Shown here one piece after another: positions 52,355-61,042 of a stretch of DNA of 64,000 nucleotides; positions within the stretch are counted from its first letter, which is position 1, and the number at the start of each line of letters is the position of its first letter. The notes below the pieces were generated by a model. It was not told the DNA's origin. It worked only from the letters and a program-made list of their open reading frames with translations, and did no database searches. The stretch spans positions 1 through 64,000 of the forward strand of contig UQZR01000009.1 in the NCBI GenBank assembly GCA_900545585.1, written 5' to 3'. Position numbers and translations under genes: made by a program. This stretch comes from an uncultured Eubacteriales bacterium. Its GTDB lineage: Bacteria > Bacillota > Clostridia > Oscillospirales > Oscillospiraceae.

Positions 52355-54078
52355 ATGCTGCTTTGTTCCTGATCATTGGCTGTGCCGTCCTGGTCGTAGG
52401 CTATATTTTCTACGGCGGTTGGCTGGCCAAGAAGTGGGGCGTGGACAACTCCCGTCCGACGCCTGCTCATACCATGGAGGACGGTAAGGATTACTGCCCT
52501 GCCAAGGCTCCCGTACTGATGGGCCATCACTTTTCCTCCATCGCCGGCGCCGGCCCCATCAACGGCCCCATCCAGGCCGCTGTGTTTGGCTGGGTCCCTG
52601 TGATGCTGTGGGTCCTGATCGGCGGTATCTTCTTCGGCGGCGTCCATGACTTCGGTTCTCTGTTCGCCTCCATCCGCCATAAGGGTGAGTCCATCGGCGA
52701 GGTCATCGGCGACGCTATCGGCGCCAAGGCTAAGAAGCTGTTCATCATCTTCGCCTATCTGACCCTGATCCTGGTGGTGGCGGCCTTCGCCTCCATCGTG
52801 GCCAACACCTTCAAGGCTACCTACACCGCTGACGGCGCTGTGGATCTGGCTGCTTCCGCCGCCAATGCCTCCACCGCCATCATCTCCATCATGTTCATCC
52901 TGATGGCCGTCATCTTCGGCTTCTTTGTCTATCGCCGCAACGCGCCTCTGGGCATCTCCACTGTCATCGGCGTCATCGGCATCGCGGCCTGCATGGTCAT
53001 CGGCCTGAACTGGCACCCCATCTATCTGAGCTACACCGTGTGGATGATCATCGTGGGTCTGTACATCGCTGTGGCCTCCGTCACCCCCGTGTGGATCCTG
53101 CTGCAGCCCCGTGACTACCTGAGCTCCTTCCTGCTGTACGGCATGATGATCCTGGCTATCGTGGGTATCGTCGGCGCTCATCCCGTGGTGGATATGCCCG
53201 CCTTCACCGGCTTCTATGACACGCTGGCTCCCTCCGGCACGTCTCTGGGCTACATGTTCCCCGCTCTGTTCGTCACCATCGCCTGCGGCGCTGTGTCCGG
53301 CTTCCACTCCCTGGTGGGCTCCGGCACCACCTCCAAGCAGCTGGATCAGGAGAAGGACGCCAAGCCCATCGCTTACGGCGGCATGCTGATCGAGTGCGCT
53401 CTGGCTCTGATCTCCGTCTGCGCTGTTGGTTACATCTGGGCTTCCTATGCTGACGGCACCACCACGACGCCTACCGTCGTGTTCGCCACGGGCCTTGCCT
53501 CCATGTTCTCCAAGGTGTTCGGCAGCGGCTGCTACAACGCCGTGTACTCCATGCTGATCCTGGCTGTGTCCGCGTTCTGCCTGACCTCTGTGGATACCGC
53601 TACCCGTCTGGCCCGCTACATGTTCGCTGAGTTCTTCGTGGAGACTGGTAAGACCCGCGAGGACCTGACCGGCTGGAAGCGCGTCATCACCAATCCCTAC
53701 ATTGCTACCGCCATCACTGTGGTGGCCGGCGTGGCTCTGGGCCTCACCGGTTACGCCAAGATCTGGGCTCTGTTCGGCGCTGCCAACCAGCTGCTGGCTG
53801 CTCTGGGTCTGCTGGCCGTGTGCTGCTGGCTGGGTAAGATCGGCCGCAACAACAAGATGTTCTACTTCCCCATGTTCTTCATGCTGATCGTGACTCTGAC
53901 CTCTCTGGTCTTCACCATCAAGGCTCAGTTCGTCGGCATCATGGCCGGCGGCGACGGTGTGGCATGGTTCTACATCCGCGGCATCATCGCTGTTCTGCTG
54001 GTCATCCTGGCCATCGACCTGGTGGTGGAGGGCATCCGTGCTCTGAGCCGCAACGCCAAGGCAGCGGCTGCCAAGTAA
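52351..54078 (+). CDS. cstA: CstA family carbon-starvation transporter
   Basis: The 575-residue membrane protein has about sixteen segments. Conserved CstA features include GHHFSSIAGAGPINGPI, GGIFFGGVHDFGSLFASIRHKG, SGFHSLVGSGTTSKQL and SVDTATRLARYMFAEFF. E. coli homologues CstA and BtsT import peptides or pyruvate. Codon use is extremely biased, suggesting high expression. A cre site upstream fits carbon catabolite repression. Confidence 0.93.
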   Translation: MNAALFLIIGCAVLVVGYIFYGGWLAKKWGVDNSRPTPAHTMEDGKDYCPAKAPVLMGHHFSSIAGAGPINGPIQAAVFGWVPVMLWVLIGGIFFGGVHDFGSLFASIRHKGESIGEVIGDAIGAKAKKLFIIFAYLTLILVVAAFASIVANTFKATYTADGAVDLAASAANASTAIISIMFILMAVIFGFFVYRRNAPLGISTVIGVIGIAACMVIGLNWHPIYLSYTVWMIIVGLYIAVASVTPVWILLQPRDYLSSFLLYGMMILAIVGIVGAHPVVDMPAFTGFYDTLAPSGTSLGYMFPALFVTIACGAVSGFHSLVGSGTTSKQLDQEKDAKPIAYGGMLIECALALISVCAVGYIWASYADGTTTTPTVVFATGLASMFSKVFGSGCYNAVYSMLILAVSAFCLTSVDTATRLARYMFAEFFVETGKTREDLTGWKRVITNPYIATAITVVAGVALGLTGYAKIWALFGAANQLLAALGLLAVCCWLGKIGRNNKMFYFPMFFMLIVTLTSLVFTIKAQFVGIMAGGDGVAWFYIRGIIAVLLVILAIDLVVEGIRALSRNAKAAAAK

Positions 54079-54109
54079 AACAGCATTTCCTCACCATTTC
54101 ACTTCTCAG

Positions 54110-54142
54110 ACAAAGGGTCTCCGCATGGCGGAGACCCTTTGT
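54110..54142 (+). terminator. Terminator of the cstA operon
   Basis: ACAAAGGGTCTCCGC and GCGGAGACCCTTTGT form a perfect 15-bp stem with a three-base loop. Confidence 0.8.
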
Positions 54143-54190
54143 CACGTCCTGCGGAAAATGCCGCCCGTCAGCAGGAGGCCCCCTCCCTGC

Positions 54191-54219
54191 TTGCATACGG
54201 ACGGCATTTCCGCTATAAT
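54191..54219 (+). promoter_or_regulatory. Promoter of the SBP gene
   Basis: TTGCAT (54191-54196) and TATAAT (54214-54219) are 17 bases apart. Confidence 0.75.
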
Positions 54220-54253
54220 AGGGCTACTGCAAATGAACCAAGGAGGACCCCAT

Positions 54254-55438
54254 ATGAACCGAAAAAGATGGATCGCGCTGCTGCTGGCCATGGTGATGGC
54301 GCTGGGCCTCGTGGGCTGCGGCGACAAGACGCCGGACGCCGCGCCCGACCCTGAGCCGGATCAGAGCACAGACGGCGCCGTTACCGTCACCGATATGATC
54401 GGCCGCGAGGTCACCGTCATCCCCGGCAGCTATCAGCGTGTGGTGTGCATCGGCGCAGGGGCCCTGCGGATCTACAGCTACGTGGGCGATGCGGCGCTGC
54501 TGTGCGGCGTGGAGGACATTGACAACACCACGCTCTCTGAGCGGCCCAAGATGTTTGACAACGTGGCGCGGCCCTACGTGATGGCCTACGGCGACGTGTT
54601 CGCCCAGCTGCCCTCCTGCGGCGTGGGCGGCCCCAACGCCCAGGCGGCGGAGGCGGAGAAGATCCTCGCCTGCCAGCCGGACATCATCATCTCCGAGTAC
54701 AAGGACGTGGAGAAGGCCGACGCCCTGCAGGAGCAGGTGGGCGTGCCGGTCATCACCACCAGCACCGGCCCCGACGGCGTATTTGACAATGCCTTCCGGA
54801 CCTCCCTGCAGCTGCTGGGCCAGCTGTTCGGACGGCAGGAGCGGACACAGGAGCTCATCGCCTTCATCGACAGCCAGACTGCGGAGCTCACCAGCCGCAC
54901 TGCCGGTGTGGCGGATGAGGACAGGCCCGGCGTATACATCTGCGGGCTGGGCAACTGGGGCACCACGGACCATCTGATGACTTCCCAGAGCTACGCCGCG
55001 TTCCGCGTGGCCAACATCCGCAATGTGGCCACGGACCTGGGCAAGGACGGTGTGCAGCCCATCGAGGCGGAGAAGTTCGCGGCGCTGGGCGACAGCATGG
55101 ACATCATGATCCTGGACGCGGCGGCGGTGAAGAACATCGCGCCGCTGTATCAGGAGGACCCCCGCCTGTTTGACGGCTGCAAGGCCTGGGAAAACGGGCA
55201 GGTCTATCTGGAGATGGCCTACAACGCCTACTACACCAACCACGATATCGCGCTGGCCAACGCCTGGTACGCCGCCAAGGTGGTGTATCCCGACCTGTTC
55301 GCCGATGTGGACATGACCGCCAAGACCAATGAGATCACCCGGATGTTCCTGGGTCAGGAGCTGGCGAAGCAGATCTTCGCCTGCCCCTCCAGCTTCGGCG
55401 GCTATCAGCAGATCGACACCGCAGCGTTCTTCAGCTGA
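54254..55438 (+). CDS. Iron-type ABC transporter substrate-binding lipoprotein
   Basis: The 394-residue protein has a lipoprotein signal (KRWIALLLAMVMALGLVGCG, Cys near residue 22), a short acidic linker, and a FecB/BtuF-like binding domain beginning VTVTDMIGREVTVIPGSYQRVVCIG. Segments such as PDIIISEYKDVEKADALQEQ and VYLEMAYNAYYTNHDIALAN fit metal- or siderophore-binding proteins. No permease or ATPase gene is adjacent; the nearest FecCD pair in the window is at 30.8-32.6 kb. ATG 54254 has AGGAGG at 7 bases. Confidence 0.88.
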   Translation: MNRKRWIALLLAMVMALGLVGCGDKTPDAAPDPEPDQSTDGAVTVTDMIGREVTVIPGSYQRVVCIGAGALRIYSYVGDAALLCGVEDIDNTTLSERPKMFDNVARPYVMAYGDVFAQLPSCGVGGPNAQAAEAEKILACQPDIIISEYKDVEKADALQEQVGVPVITTSTGPDGVFDNAFRTSLQLLGQLFGRQERTQELIAFIDSQTAELTSRTAGVADEDRPGVYICGLGNWGTTDHLMTSQSYAAFRVANIRNVATDLGKDGVQPIEAEKFAALGDSMDIMILDAAAVKNIAPLYQEDPRLFDGCKAWENGQVYLEMAYNAYYTNHDIALANAWYAAKVVYPDLFADVDMTAKTNEITRMFLGQELAKQIFACPSSFGGYQQIDTAAFFS

Positions 55439-55440
55439 GC

Positions 55441-55482
55441 GTAAAAAAACACCTCCTGTCTCGGCAGGAGGTGTTTTTTTAC
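55441..55482. terminator. Bidirectional terminator
   Basis: ACACCTCCTG and CAGGAGGTGT form the stem, with a seven-base A-run and T-run outside. Confidence 0.88.
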
Positions 55483-56360
55483 GTTTTTTTCTGCCGCGTC
55501 AGCATCCGCACCGCGTATTTCAGGAACATCCGCACTGCGGGGGACAGGTCTGCTTTGGAGTGGAGGGCGATGCCCAGTGTGATGGAGGCGGGCGGGTCCA
55601 CCGGCAGCATCACGATGTCGCAGATGCGCCTCTCGGTGATGAGCTTATTCATAACGCTCATACCAAGCCCCTGCTCTACCATGGACATGGCGGAGAGGCT
55701 CTCCAGCGTGGTGAACTGCACGTTGGGCACGATACCCGTCCGGTGGAACAGGGCCATCAGGTCGTCGTCGCAGCCCTTGGCGGGCATGATGAACCGGTCC
55801 ACGGCGCAGTTAGCCAGTGGATAGGCTTTGGCGCGGGCAAGCGGGTGGTCCTTTGGCAGCAGGGCCAGCATGGGGTCCTCCGCCAGGGGTATCCAGTCGT
55901 AGGGCATGTCCTCCTGATAGCTGAGGAAACCGATATCCGCCGTGCGGTCGTCCAGCCACTGGGCCACCTCCTGCCAGATGCCCTCCAGCAGGTTCACATG
56001 TATCTGCGGGTAGTCCCGCTGGAACGCGCCGATCACCGCCGGCAGCCAGTGGGTGGCGATGCTGGAATAGGCCGCGATGTTGACGCTGCCGATGAGCAGG
56101 CCGTTCATCTCCGCCGCCAGCTCGAAGATGCGGTCCTCCTGCCGCAGGAACTTGCGGATGGCAGGCAGCAGCAGACGTCCGTTCTCCGTCAGGCTTACGC
56201 CCTTGGTATTCCGGCGGAACAGCGGAAAGCCGAGTTCCTTCTCCAGCGCCGTCACCAGTTGGTTCACGCCGGAGGGCGTGTAGCTCAGGGCCTCCGCCGC
56301 TTTGGAAAAGCTGCCGGTATCCGCTGCCACCACAAAGGCTCTGCACCGTGCCGTCTCCAT
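55479..56360 (-). CDS. LysR family transcriptional regulator
   Basis: The 293-residue protein has the N-terminal HTH FVVAADTGSFSKAAEALSYTPSGVNQLVTALEKELG and a LysR substrate domain. It is divergent from bioY over 181 bases and converges with the SBP gene. The regulated gene cannot be told; bioY is one candidate by position. Confidence 0.88.
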   Translation of the reverse strand: METARCRAFVVAADTGSFSKAAEALSYTPSGVNQLVTALEKELGFPLFRRNTKGVSLTENGRLLLPAIRKFLRQEDRIFELAAEMNGLLIGSVNIAAYSSIATHWLPAVIGAFQRDYPQIHVNLLEGIWQEVAQWLDDRTADIGFLSYQEDMPYDWIPLAEDPMLALLPKDHPLARAKAYPLANCAVDRFIMPAKGCDDDLMALFHRTGIVPNVQFTTLESLSAMSMVEQGLGMSVMNKLITERRICDIVMLPVDPPASITLGIALHSKADLSPAVRMFLKYAVRMLTRQKKT

Positions 56361-56484
56361 GGTCGTCCCTCCTGTCGTGTCGTTTTTCTGATTGTACTAT
56401 ACCGCCGCAGAAACCGCAAGTGCCGCCTGCGTCCGCGGTAAAAAAGCCGCTCCGCAATGGCGGCTTTTTTATGCTTCCTGCCTA

Positions 56485-56514
56485 TTGCACGGCGGTGGGG
56501 CGGCAGGGTACAAT
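56485..56514 (+). promoter_or_regulatory. Promoter of bioY
   Basis: TTGCAC (56485-56490) and TACAAT (56509-56514) are 18 bases apart. Confidence 0.55.
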
Positions 56515-56541
56515 GGAAAAAAACGGAAAGGACCCACGCCT

Positions 56542-57081
56542 ATGAATACCCGTAAGCTCACCCGTACCGCGCTGTTTGCCGCACTCACCGCCGCAGGCGC
56601 GTTTATCCGCATTCCGCTGGGATACTCCTCCATCACGCTGCAATTCCTCTGCACCGCTATGGCCGGATGCCTGCTGGGCCCCGCCTACGGCGCGGCCAGT
56701 CAGGCGGTGTATGTGGCGCTGGGGCTCATCGGCCTGCCCATCTTCACCCAGGGCGGCGGGCTGTCGTACCTGATGCAGCCCACCTGCGGCTTCCTCATCG
56801 GGCTCATCCCCACGGCGTGGCTCATCGGCCTGCTGACGGCCAAGCGGGAGCTGCGGCCCCTGCGGACGGCGGCGGCGTGTCTGGCGGGCCTCGCCATGCT
56901 GTATGCCGTGGGCCTGCCCTACATGGCGGTGATCCTCAACGGGTACATGGGCAAGGGCATGGACGTCTCCGCCATCCTGTGGGCCGGTATGCTGCCGTTC
57001 CTGCCCGGGGACATGCTGAAGATCGCCGTCACCGCGCTGCTGGCCCCCCTGCTGCAGAAGCGTCTGTCAGCTGTGTCATAA
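56542..57081 (+). CDS. bioY: Biotin transporter BioY
   Basis: The 179-residue S-component has six hydrophobic segments and BioY motifs: TAAGAFIRIPLGYSSITLQ, GPAYGAASQAVYVALGLIGLPIFTQGGG and PTCGFLIGLIPTAWL. BioY binds biotin and works alone or with an ECF energising module, which is not in the window. GGAAAGGA precedes ATG 56542. The 3' end meets a minus-strand flavodoxin remnant. Confidence 0.92.
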   Translation: MNTRKLTRTALFAALTAAGAFIRIPLGYSSITLQFLCTAMAGCLLGPAYGAASQAVYVALGLIGLPIFTQGGGLSYLMQPTCGFLIGLIPTAWLIGLLTAKRELRPLRTAAACLAGLAMLYAVGLPYMAVILNGYMGKGMDVSAILWAGMLPFLPGDMLKIAVTALLAPLLQKRLSAVS

Positions 57082-57262
57082 GCGTCTGGGCGAAGGCTCG
57101 GGCGTGAGACGCCTTTTCGCCGTCCATGAACACGGTGCCGTAGCCCATGTGGCGCTCCTCCAGACTGCCCAGCCAGCGCATACCGGTATGGCGGCACCAG
57201 CGGCGCATCCCCTCCGCAAAGAGGTCTGTACCCTTCTCCGGCCGGTAGCCGCAGGTCAGCAC
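57082..57262 (-). pseudogene. Remnant of a flavodoxin-like NAD(P)H-dependent oxidoreductase
   Basis: The minus-strand frame reads VLTCGYRPEKGTDLFAEGMR, GMRWLGSLEERHMGYGTVFM and then DGEKASHARAFAQTL. This matches the C-terminal third of flavodoxin-fold FMN reductases often linked to iron-uptake genes. The N-terminal FMN-binding part is absent: the fragment begins right after the stop of the CxxC gene at 57290. It runs into the bioY 3' end. It appears to be a deletion remnant. Confidence 0.5.
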
Positions 57263-57289
57263 CGCCGCGCACGGCGGCGCAAGAGGACG

Positions 57290-57547
57290 TCAGCGCTTGA
57301 ACACGCCGAACAGTCCCTTCTTCTCGCAGGGTGCGGAGGAGACTTCCTTCACCTCGTAACCCGTATCCTTGATGGCGGCACGCAGCGCCGCCTCGTCCAC
57401 CGGCTGCTCCGACAGGATCACCGTCTCACCTCTGGTGTGGGAGGATGTGACCTTCTTCACGCTGCAGGTGCGGCGCACCACATCGTTGATGTGGCTCTCG
57501 CACATGCCGCAGGCCATACCGTCGATCTTCAGAATCGTTTCGATCAT
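57290..57547 (-). CDS. Heavy-metal-associated domain protein of the feo operon
   Basis: The 85-residue protein has an HMA fold with KIDGMACGMCESHINDVVRR (CxxC) and ends SAPCEKKGLFGVFKR. Such proteins bind Cu, or possibly Fe or Zn. It has GGAGG seven bases before the ATG and lies downstream of feoB and the Cys-rich gene, so it is probably in the feo transcript. Confidence 0.85.
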   Translation of the reverse strand: MIETILKIDGMACGMCESHINDVVRRTCSVKKVTSSHTRGETVILSEQPVDEAALRAAIKDTGYEVKEVSSAPCEKKGLFGVFKR

Positions 57548-57622
57548 GATGATACCTCCAATTTGAAAACACGAATTTGAAATGTGTCAAGACCTCCGGC
57601 GGCAGCCGGAGGTCTTGCACGG

Positions 57623-57802
57623 TTATCCCTTGTGCCCGCCATGGCACTCACCGTGCATGGCACAGTGCGCGCAGCCGGCACCGCAGGAGTTTTTTCCCGC
57701 CTTCTTCTGACGCAGCAGGTATCTGACGATGAGAAATACGATGACGATCAGTAAGGCACAAATCAATATGGTGGCAAGGTTTGCCGCGATCCAATCCAGC
57801 AT
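57623..57802 (-). CDS. FeoB-associated Cys-rich membrane protein
   Basis: The 59-residue protein has one N-terminal membrane helix (LATILICALLIVIVFLIVRYLL) and a Cys/His-rich tail NSCGAGCAHCAMHGECHGGH. This is the small protein often found after feoB; it may bind iron at the membrane. ATG 57802 has AAAGGAG at 8 bases. Confidence 0.9.
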   Translation of the reverse strand: MLDWIAANLATILICALLIVIVFLIVRYLLRQKKAGKNSCGAGCAHCAMHGECHGGHKG

Positions 57803-57844
57803 GAAAATCACTCCTTTGCTTGTAAATCAGGGTCGCTCAGGTCA

Positions 57845-60346
57845 TCAGACTCTGGCGCTGAGCTTGGTGGCCTCCTTGTAGGGGCGGACCAGCATGTAGA
57901 TCAGGCCGGCCAGCAGGATGACCGCCACGATCACGCCCAGAACGTTGGCGCTGCCGGTGAAGAGGCTGCCGAACTGGTTGATCATCAGGGCGATGACATA
58001 GGCGAAGCCGCACTGATAGCCGATGGCAAACCACGTCCACTTGGCGTTGTTCATCTCACGCTTGATAGCGCCGATCGCCGCGAAGCAGGGAGCGCACAGC
58101 AGGTTGAACACCAGGAAGCTGTAACCGGTGATGCCGGTGAAGGCCGCAGCCATAGCGTCGTAGACGCTGCCGTCGCCGCCGCCGTACAGGATGCCCAGAG
58201 TGCCGACGATGTTCTCCTTGGCCACCAGACCGGTGATGGAGGCCACGGTAGCCTGCCAGTTGCCCCAGCCCAGAGGTGCAAAGATCCAGGCGATAGCGCC
58301 GCCGATGGCAGCCAGAATGGAGGAGTCGATCTCGGACTCATCCAGCATGCGGAACGTACCGTCCACCCAGCCAAAGTAGGTGGTGAACCACACGAAGATG
58401 GTGGACAGAAGGATGATGGTGCCGGCCTTCTTGATGAAGGACCAGCCGCGCTCCCACATAGAACGGAGCACGTTGCCCAGAGTGGGCCAGTGGTAGGCGG
58501 GCAGCTCCATAACGAAGGGAGCGGGGTCGCCGGCAAACATTCTGGTCTTCTTCAGCATGATGCCGGAGATGATGATGGCAGCCATGCCGATGAAGTAAGC
58601 GGAGGTGGACACGATGGCGCTGCCGCCGAACAGGGCGCCGGCGATCATGGCGATGAAGGGCACCTTCGCGCCGCAGGGGATGAACGTGGTGGTCATGATG
58701 GTCATACGACGGTCACGCTCATTTTCAATGGTACGGGAGGCCATAACACCGGGCACACCGCAGCCCACGCCGATGAGCATGGGGATGAAGGACTTACCGG
58801 ACAGGCCGAACTTGCGGAAAATACGGTCCAGAACGAAGGCGATACGGGCCATATAGCCGCAGGCCTCCAGGAAAGCCAGCATCAGGAACAGCACCAGCAT
58901 CTGGGGAACAAAGCCCAGAACGGCGCCGACACCGGCCACGATACCGTCAAGGATCAGGCCGCTCAGCCAGTCAGCCGTACCGGAGGACTCCAGCGCGTCG
59001 CCGATCAGAACAGGGATGCCGGGGACCCACACGCCGTAGTCGGCGGGGTCGGGCTCGTCAAAGCCGTTCTCATTGAGGTAAGCCGCAGCGTCCACGTAGG
59101 TGACGCCAACAGTGGTGTCCTTATCGGCGCCGTCAGGGATGGCGTCGTAGTAGGCGGTCATGGTATTGATCGCCAGAGTCTCCTCGTCCTCCACGTCCAC
59201 CGCAGCGGTGGCGTTGCTGTCGGAGGTGAAGGCATTCACCTGAGCCAGAATGGCATCAGCATCGAAGTCTTCCGCCTCGGTGTCGATCTCAATGCCCAGG
59301 AAAGCTTCCACAGCCTGCACAGAGGCGGTGTACTCGTCGCTGGCGTCGTTATAGGCGCCGGAGCCGATGCCCAGCAGGTGCCAGCCATCGCCGAACACGC
59401 CGTCGTTGGCCCAGTCGGTAGCGGGGGCGCCCACGGCCACCATGGCGATCCAGTACACCAGGAACATGACCAGAGCGAAGATGGGCAGGCCCAGCCAGCG
59501 GTTGGTCACGATGCGGTCGATCTTATCGGAAGCAGACAGCTCGCCCTTGGCCTTCTTCTGCTTGTAGCAGCCCTTGATGATTTGGGCGATATAGACATAG
59601 CGCTCGTTGGTGATGATGCTCTCCGCGTCGTCATCCAGCTCCTTCTCGGCAGCCTTGATGTCCTCCTCGATGTGGCCCATGACGGTGGCGTCGATCTTCA
59701 GCTGCTCCAGCACCTTGTCGTCACGCTCGAAGATCTTGATGGCGTACCAGCGCTGCTGCTCCTCGGGCATGTTATGTACAGCGGCCTCCTCGATGTGGGC
59801 GATGGCGTGCTCCACGGGGCCGGAGAAGGTGTGCATGGGGATGGTCTTAGTGTTGCCGGCAGCCTCCACAGCAGCCTCTGCGGCGGCCATGACGCCGTCA
59901 CCCTTCAGGGCGGAGATCTCCATCACCTTGCAGCCCAGCTCGCGGCTGAGCTCAGCCACGTTGATCTGGTCGCCGTTCTTGCGGACCACGTCCATCATAT
60001 TGATGGCGATGACAACGGGGATACCCAGCTCGGTCAGCTGAGTGGTCAGGTAGAGGTTGCGCTCCAGGTTAGTACCGTCAATGATGTTCAGGATGGCATC
60101 GGGGCGCTCATTGATCAGATAGTTACGGGCAACCACTTCCTCCAGCGTGTAGGGGGACAGGGAGTAGATGCCGGGCAGGTCCATGATGACCACATCCTCG
60201 TGCTTCTTCAGACGGCCCTCTTTCTTCTCCACGGTGACGCCGGGCCAGTTACCAACGAACTGGTTGGAGCCGGTCAGCGCATTGAACAGCGTGGTCTTAC
60301 CGCAGTTGGGGTTGCCCGCCAACGCGATCTTGATTTGTTTTTCCAT
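57845..60346 (-). CDS. feoB: Ferrous iron transporter FeoB
   Basis: The 833-residue protein has an N-terminal G domain (GNPNCGKTTLFNALTG, DLPGIYSL, INMMDV), a helical GDI-like spacer, and two Gate domains (GFVPQMLVLFLMLAFLEACGYMAR; IPCGAKVPFI). It moves Fe(II) into the cell. Residues about 322-440, between the first membrane segments, form a long acidic extracytoplasmic insertion not seen in standard FeoB. AAAGGAG lies next to a DtxR-type box just upstream of the ATG. Confidence 0.95.
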   Translation of the reverse strand: MEKQIKIALAGNPNCGKTTLFNALTGSNQFVGNWPGVTVEKKEGRLKKHEDVVIMDLPGIYSLSPYTLEEVVARNYLINERPDAILNIIDGTNLERNLYLTTQLTELGIPVVIAINMMDVVRKNGDQINVAELSRELGCKVMEISALKGDGVMAAAEAAVEAAGNTKTIPMHTFSGPVEHAIAHIEEAAVHNMPEEQQRWYAIKIFERDDKVLEQLKIDATVMGHIEEDIKAAEKELDDDAESIITNERYVYIAQIIKGCYKQKKAKGELSASDKIDRIVTNRWLGLPIFALVMFLVYWIAMVAVGAPATDWANDGVFGDGWHLLGIGSGAYNDASDEYTASVQAVEAFLGIEIDTEAEDFDADAILAQVNAFTSDSNATAAVDVEDEETLAINTMTAYYDAIPDGADKDTTVGVTYVDAAAYLNENGFDEPDPADYGVWVPGIPVLIGDALESSGTADWLSGLILDGIVAGVGAVLGFVPQMLVLFLMLAFLEACGYMARIAFVLDRIFRKFGLSGKSFIPMLIGVGCGVPGVMASRTIENERDRRMTIMTTTFIPCGAKVPFIAMIAGALFGGSAIVSTSAYFIGMAAIIISGIMLKKTRMFAGDPAPFVMELPAYHWPTLGNVLRSMWERGWSFIKKAGTIILLSTIFVWFTTYFGWVDGTFRMLDESEIDSSILAAIGGAIAWIFAPLGWGNWQATVASITGLVAKENIVGTLGILYGGGDGSVYDAMAAAFTGITGYSFLVFNLLCAPCFAAIGAIKREMNNAKWTWFAIGYQCGFAYVIALMINQFGSLFTGSANVLGVIVAVILLAGLIYMLVRPYKEATKLSARV

Positions 60347-60360
60347 ATGTCTCTCCTTTC

Positions 60361-60378
60361 GGTTAGCTTAACTTAACC
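60361..60378 (-). promoter_or_regulatory. DtxR-type operator box before feoB
   Basis: GGTTAGCTTAACTTAACC has GGTTA/TAACC arms. It lies 15 bases upstream of the feoB start, between feoA and feoB. Confidence 0.6.
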
Positions 60379-60392
60379 ATGACTCACAAAAA

Positions 60393-60614
60393 TCACTCGA
60401 CCTCGATCATCTCGGTATCCGCCTTGCGCAGGCTCAGCTCGTAGCCGCGGACAGTGACCTCCATGGGGTCGCCCAGAGGCGCTACCTTGCGGACATAAAC
60501 TTCCACGCCCTTGGTGATGCCCATGTCCATGATCCGGCGCTTGACGGGGCCTTCGCCGTGGAGCTTTACGACTTTGGCGGTCTCGCCGATCTTCACTTCA
60601 CGTAACGTTTTCAT
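60393..60614 (-). CDS. feoA: FeoA family protein
   Basis: The 73-residue SH3-like protein reads MKTLREVKIGETAKVVKLHGEG and RRIMDMGITKGVEVYVRKVAPLGDPMEV, then YELSLRKADTEMIEV. FeoA is thought to help FeoB. It is the second of two feoA copies and has GAAGGAG in front. Confidence 0.93.
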   Translation of the reverse strand: MKTLREVKIGETAKVVKLHGEGPVKRRIMDMGITKGVEVYVRKVAPLGDPMEVTVRGYELSLRKADTEMIEVE

Positions 60615-60652
60615 TGTTCTTCTCTCCTTCTATGTGTTTTTTATGAACTTGT

Positions 60653-60865
60653 TCATACCATGATCTTGCGGGCCATTTCCTCGCTGATGGCCACACGGGC
60701 TTCCTTCACCTTGACGATGATGTTGCCGCTCATAGACGCCACCACCGTGGCGGTCCCGCCGGCCACAAAGCCCAGATCCTCCAGATGCTTCTTGACCTCC
60801 GGAGAACCGCCCACCTTGAGGATCAGATTCTCCGCTCCCACATCTGCCAAAGCCAAAGGCATCAT
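60653..60865 (-). CDS. feoA: FeoA family protein (first copy)
   Basis: The 70-residue protein has LILKVGGSPEVKKHLEDLGFVAGG and NIIVKVKEARVAISEEMARKIMV, a divergent FeoA. It is the first gene of the operon. Two adjacent ATGs (60865 and 60862) both fit the upstream GGAGGG. Confidence 0.92.
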   Translation of the reverse strand: MMPLALADVGAENLILKVGGSPEVKKHLEDLGFVAGGTATVVASMSGNIIVKVKEARVAISEEMARKIMV

Positions 60866-60886
60866 GTTATTCCCTCCGTTTTCTAC

Positions 60887-60904
60887 GGTTAGTCTGCACT
60901 AACC
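60887..60904 (-). promoter_or_regulatory. DtxR-type operator box 1
   Basis: GGTTAGTCTGCACTAACC has perfect 7-bp arms around CTGC. It lies in the feoA leader. Confidence 0.75.
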
Positions 60905-60949
60905 TGTGTCTGAAAAAGAATGGCTGTCACTGCCGCCATTTATGCAGGA

Positions 60950-60967
60950 GGTTAGCCATATCTAACC
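60950..60967 (-). promoter_or_regulatory. DtxR-type operator box 2
   Basis: GGTTAGCCATATCTAACC has perfect 6-bp arms around a six-base centre and covers the predicted transcription start. Confidence 0.75.
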
Positions 60968-60976
60968 AGCGGAGAT

Positions 60977-60994
60977 AGTTTAGTACATCTAACC
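60977..60994 (-). promoter_or_regulatory. DtxR-type operator box 3 (imperfect)
   Basis: The plus strand reads GTTTAG-tacat-CTAACC from 60978, one mismatch and one base short of the others. It lies in the promoter spacer and the -10 element. Confidence 0.5.
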
Positions 60995-61005
60995 GCTTTT
61001 GTCAA
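60977..61005 (-). promoter_or_regulatory. Promoter of the feo operon
   Basis: On the minus strand TTGACA (61000-61005) and TAAACT (60977-60982) are exactly 17 bases apart. Confidence 0.8.
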
Positions 61006-61042
61006 GCCCCTGTTATCAATTTTTTTCGCCCCTTGCAAATTT

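Noticed and set aside
58490..60376. 628-codon plus-strand frame opposite feoB
   Set aside because: It is the reverse-strand shadow of feoB, rich in Gly/His/Val/Gln, with no domain.
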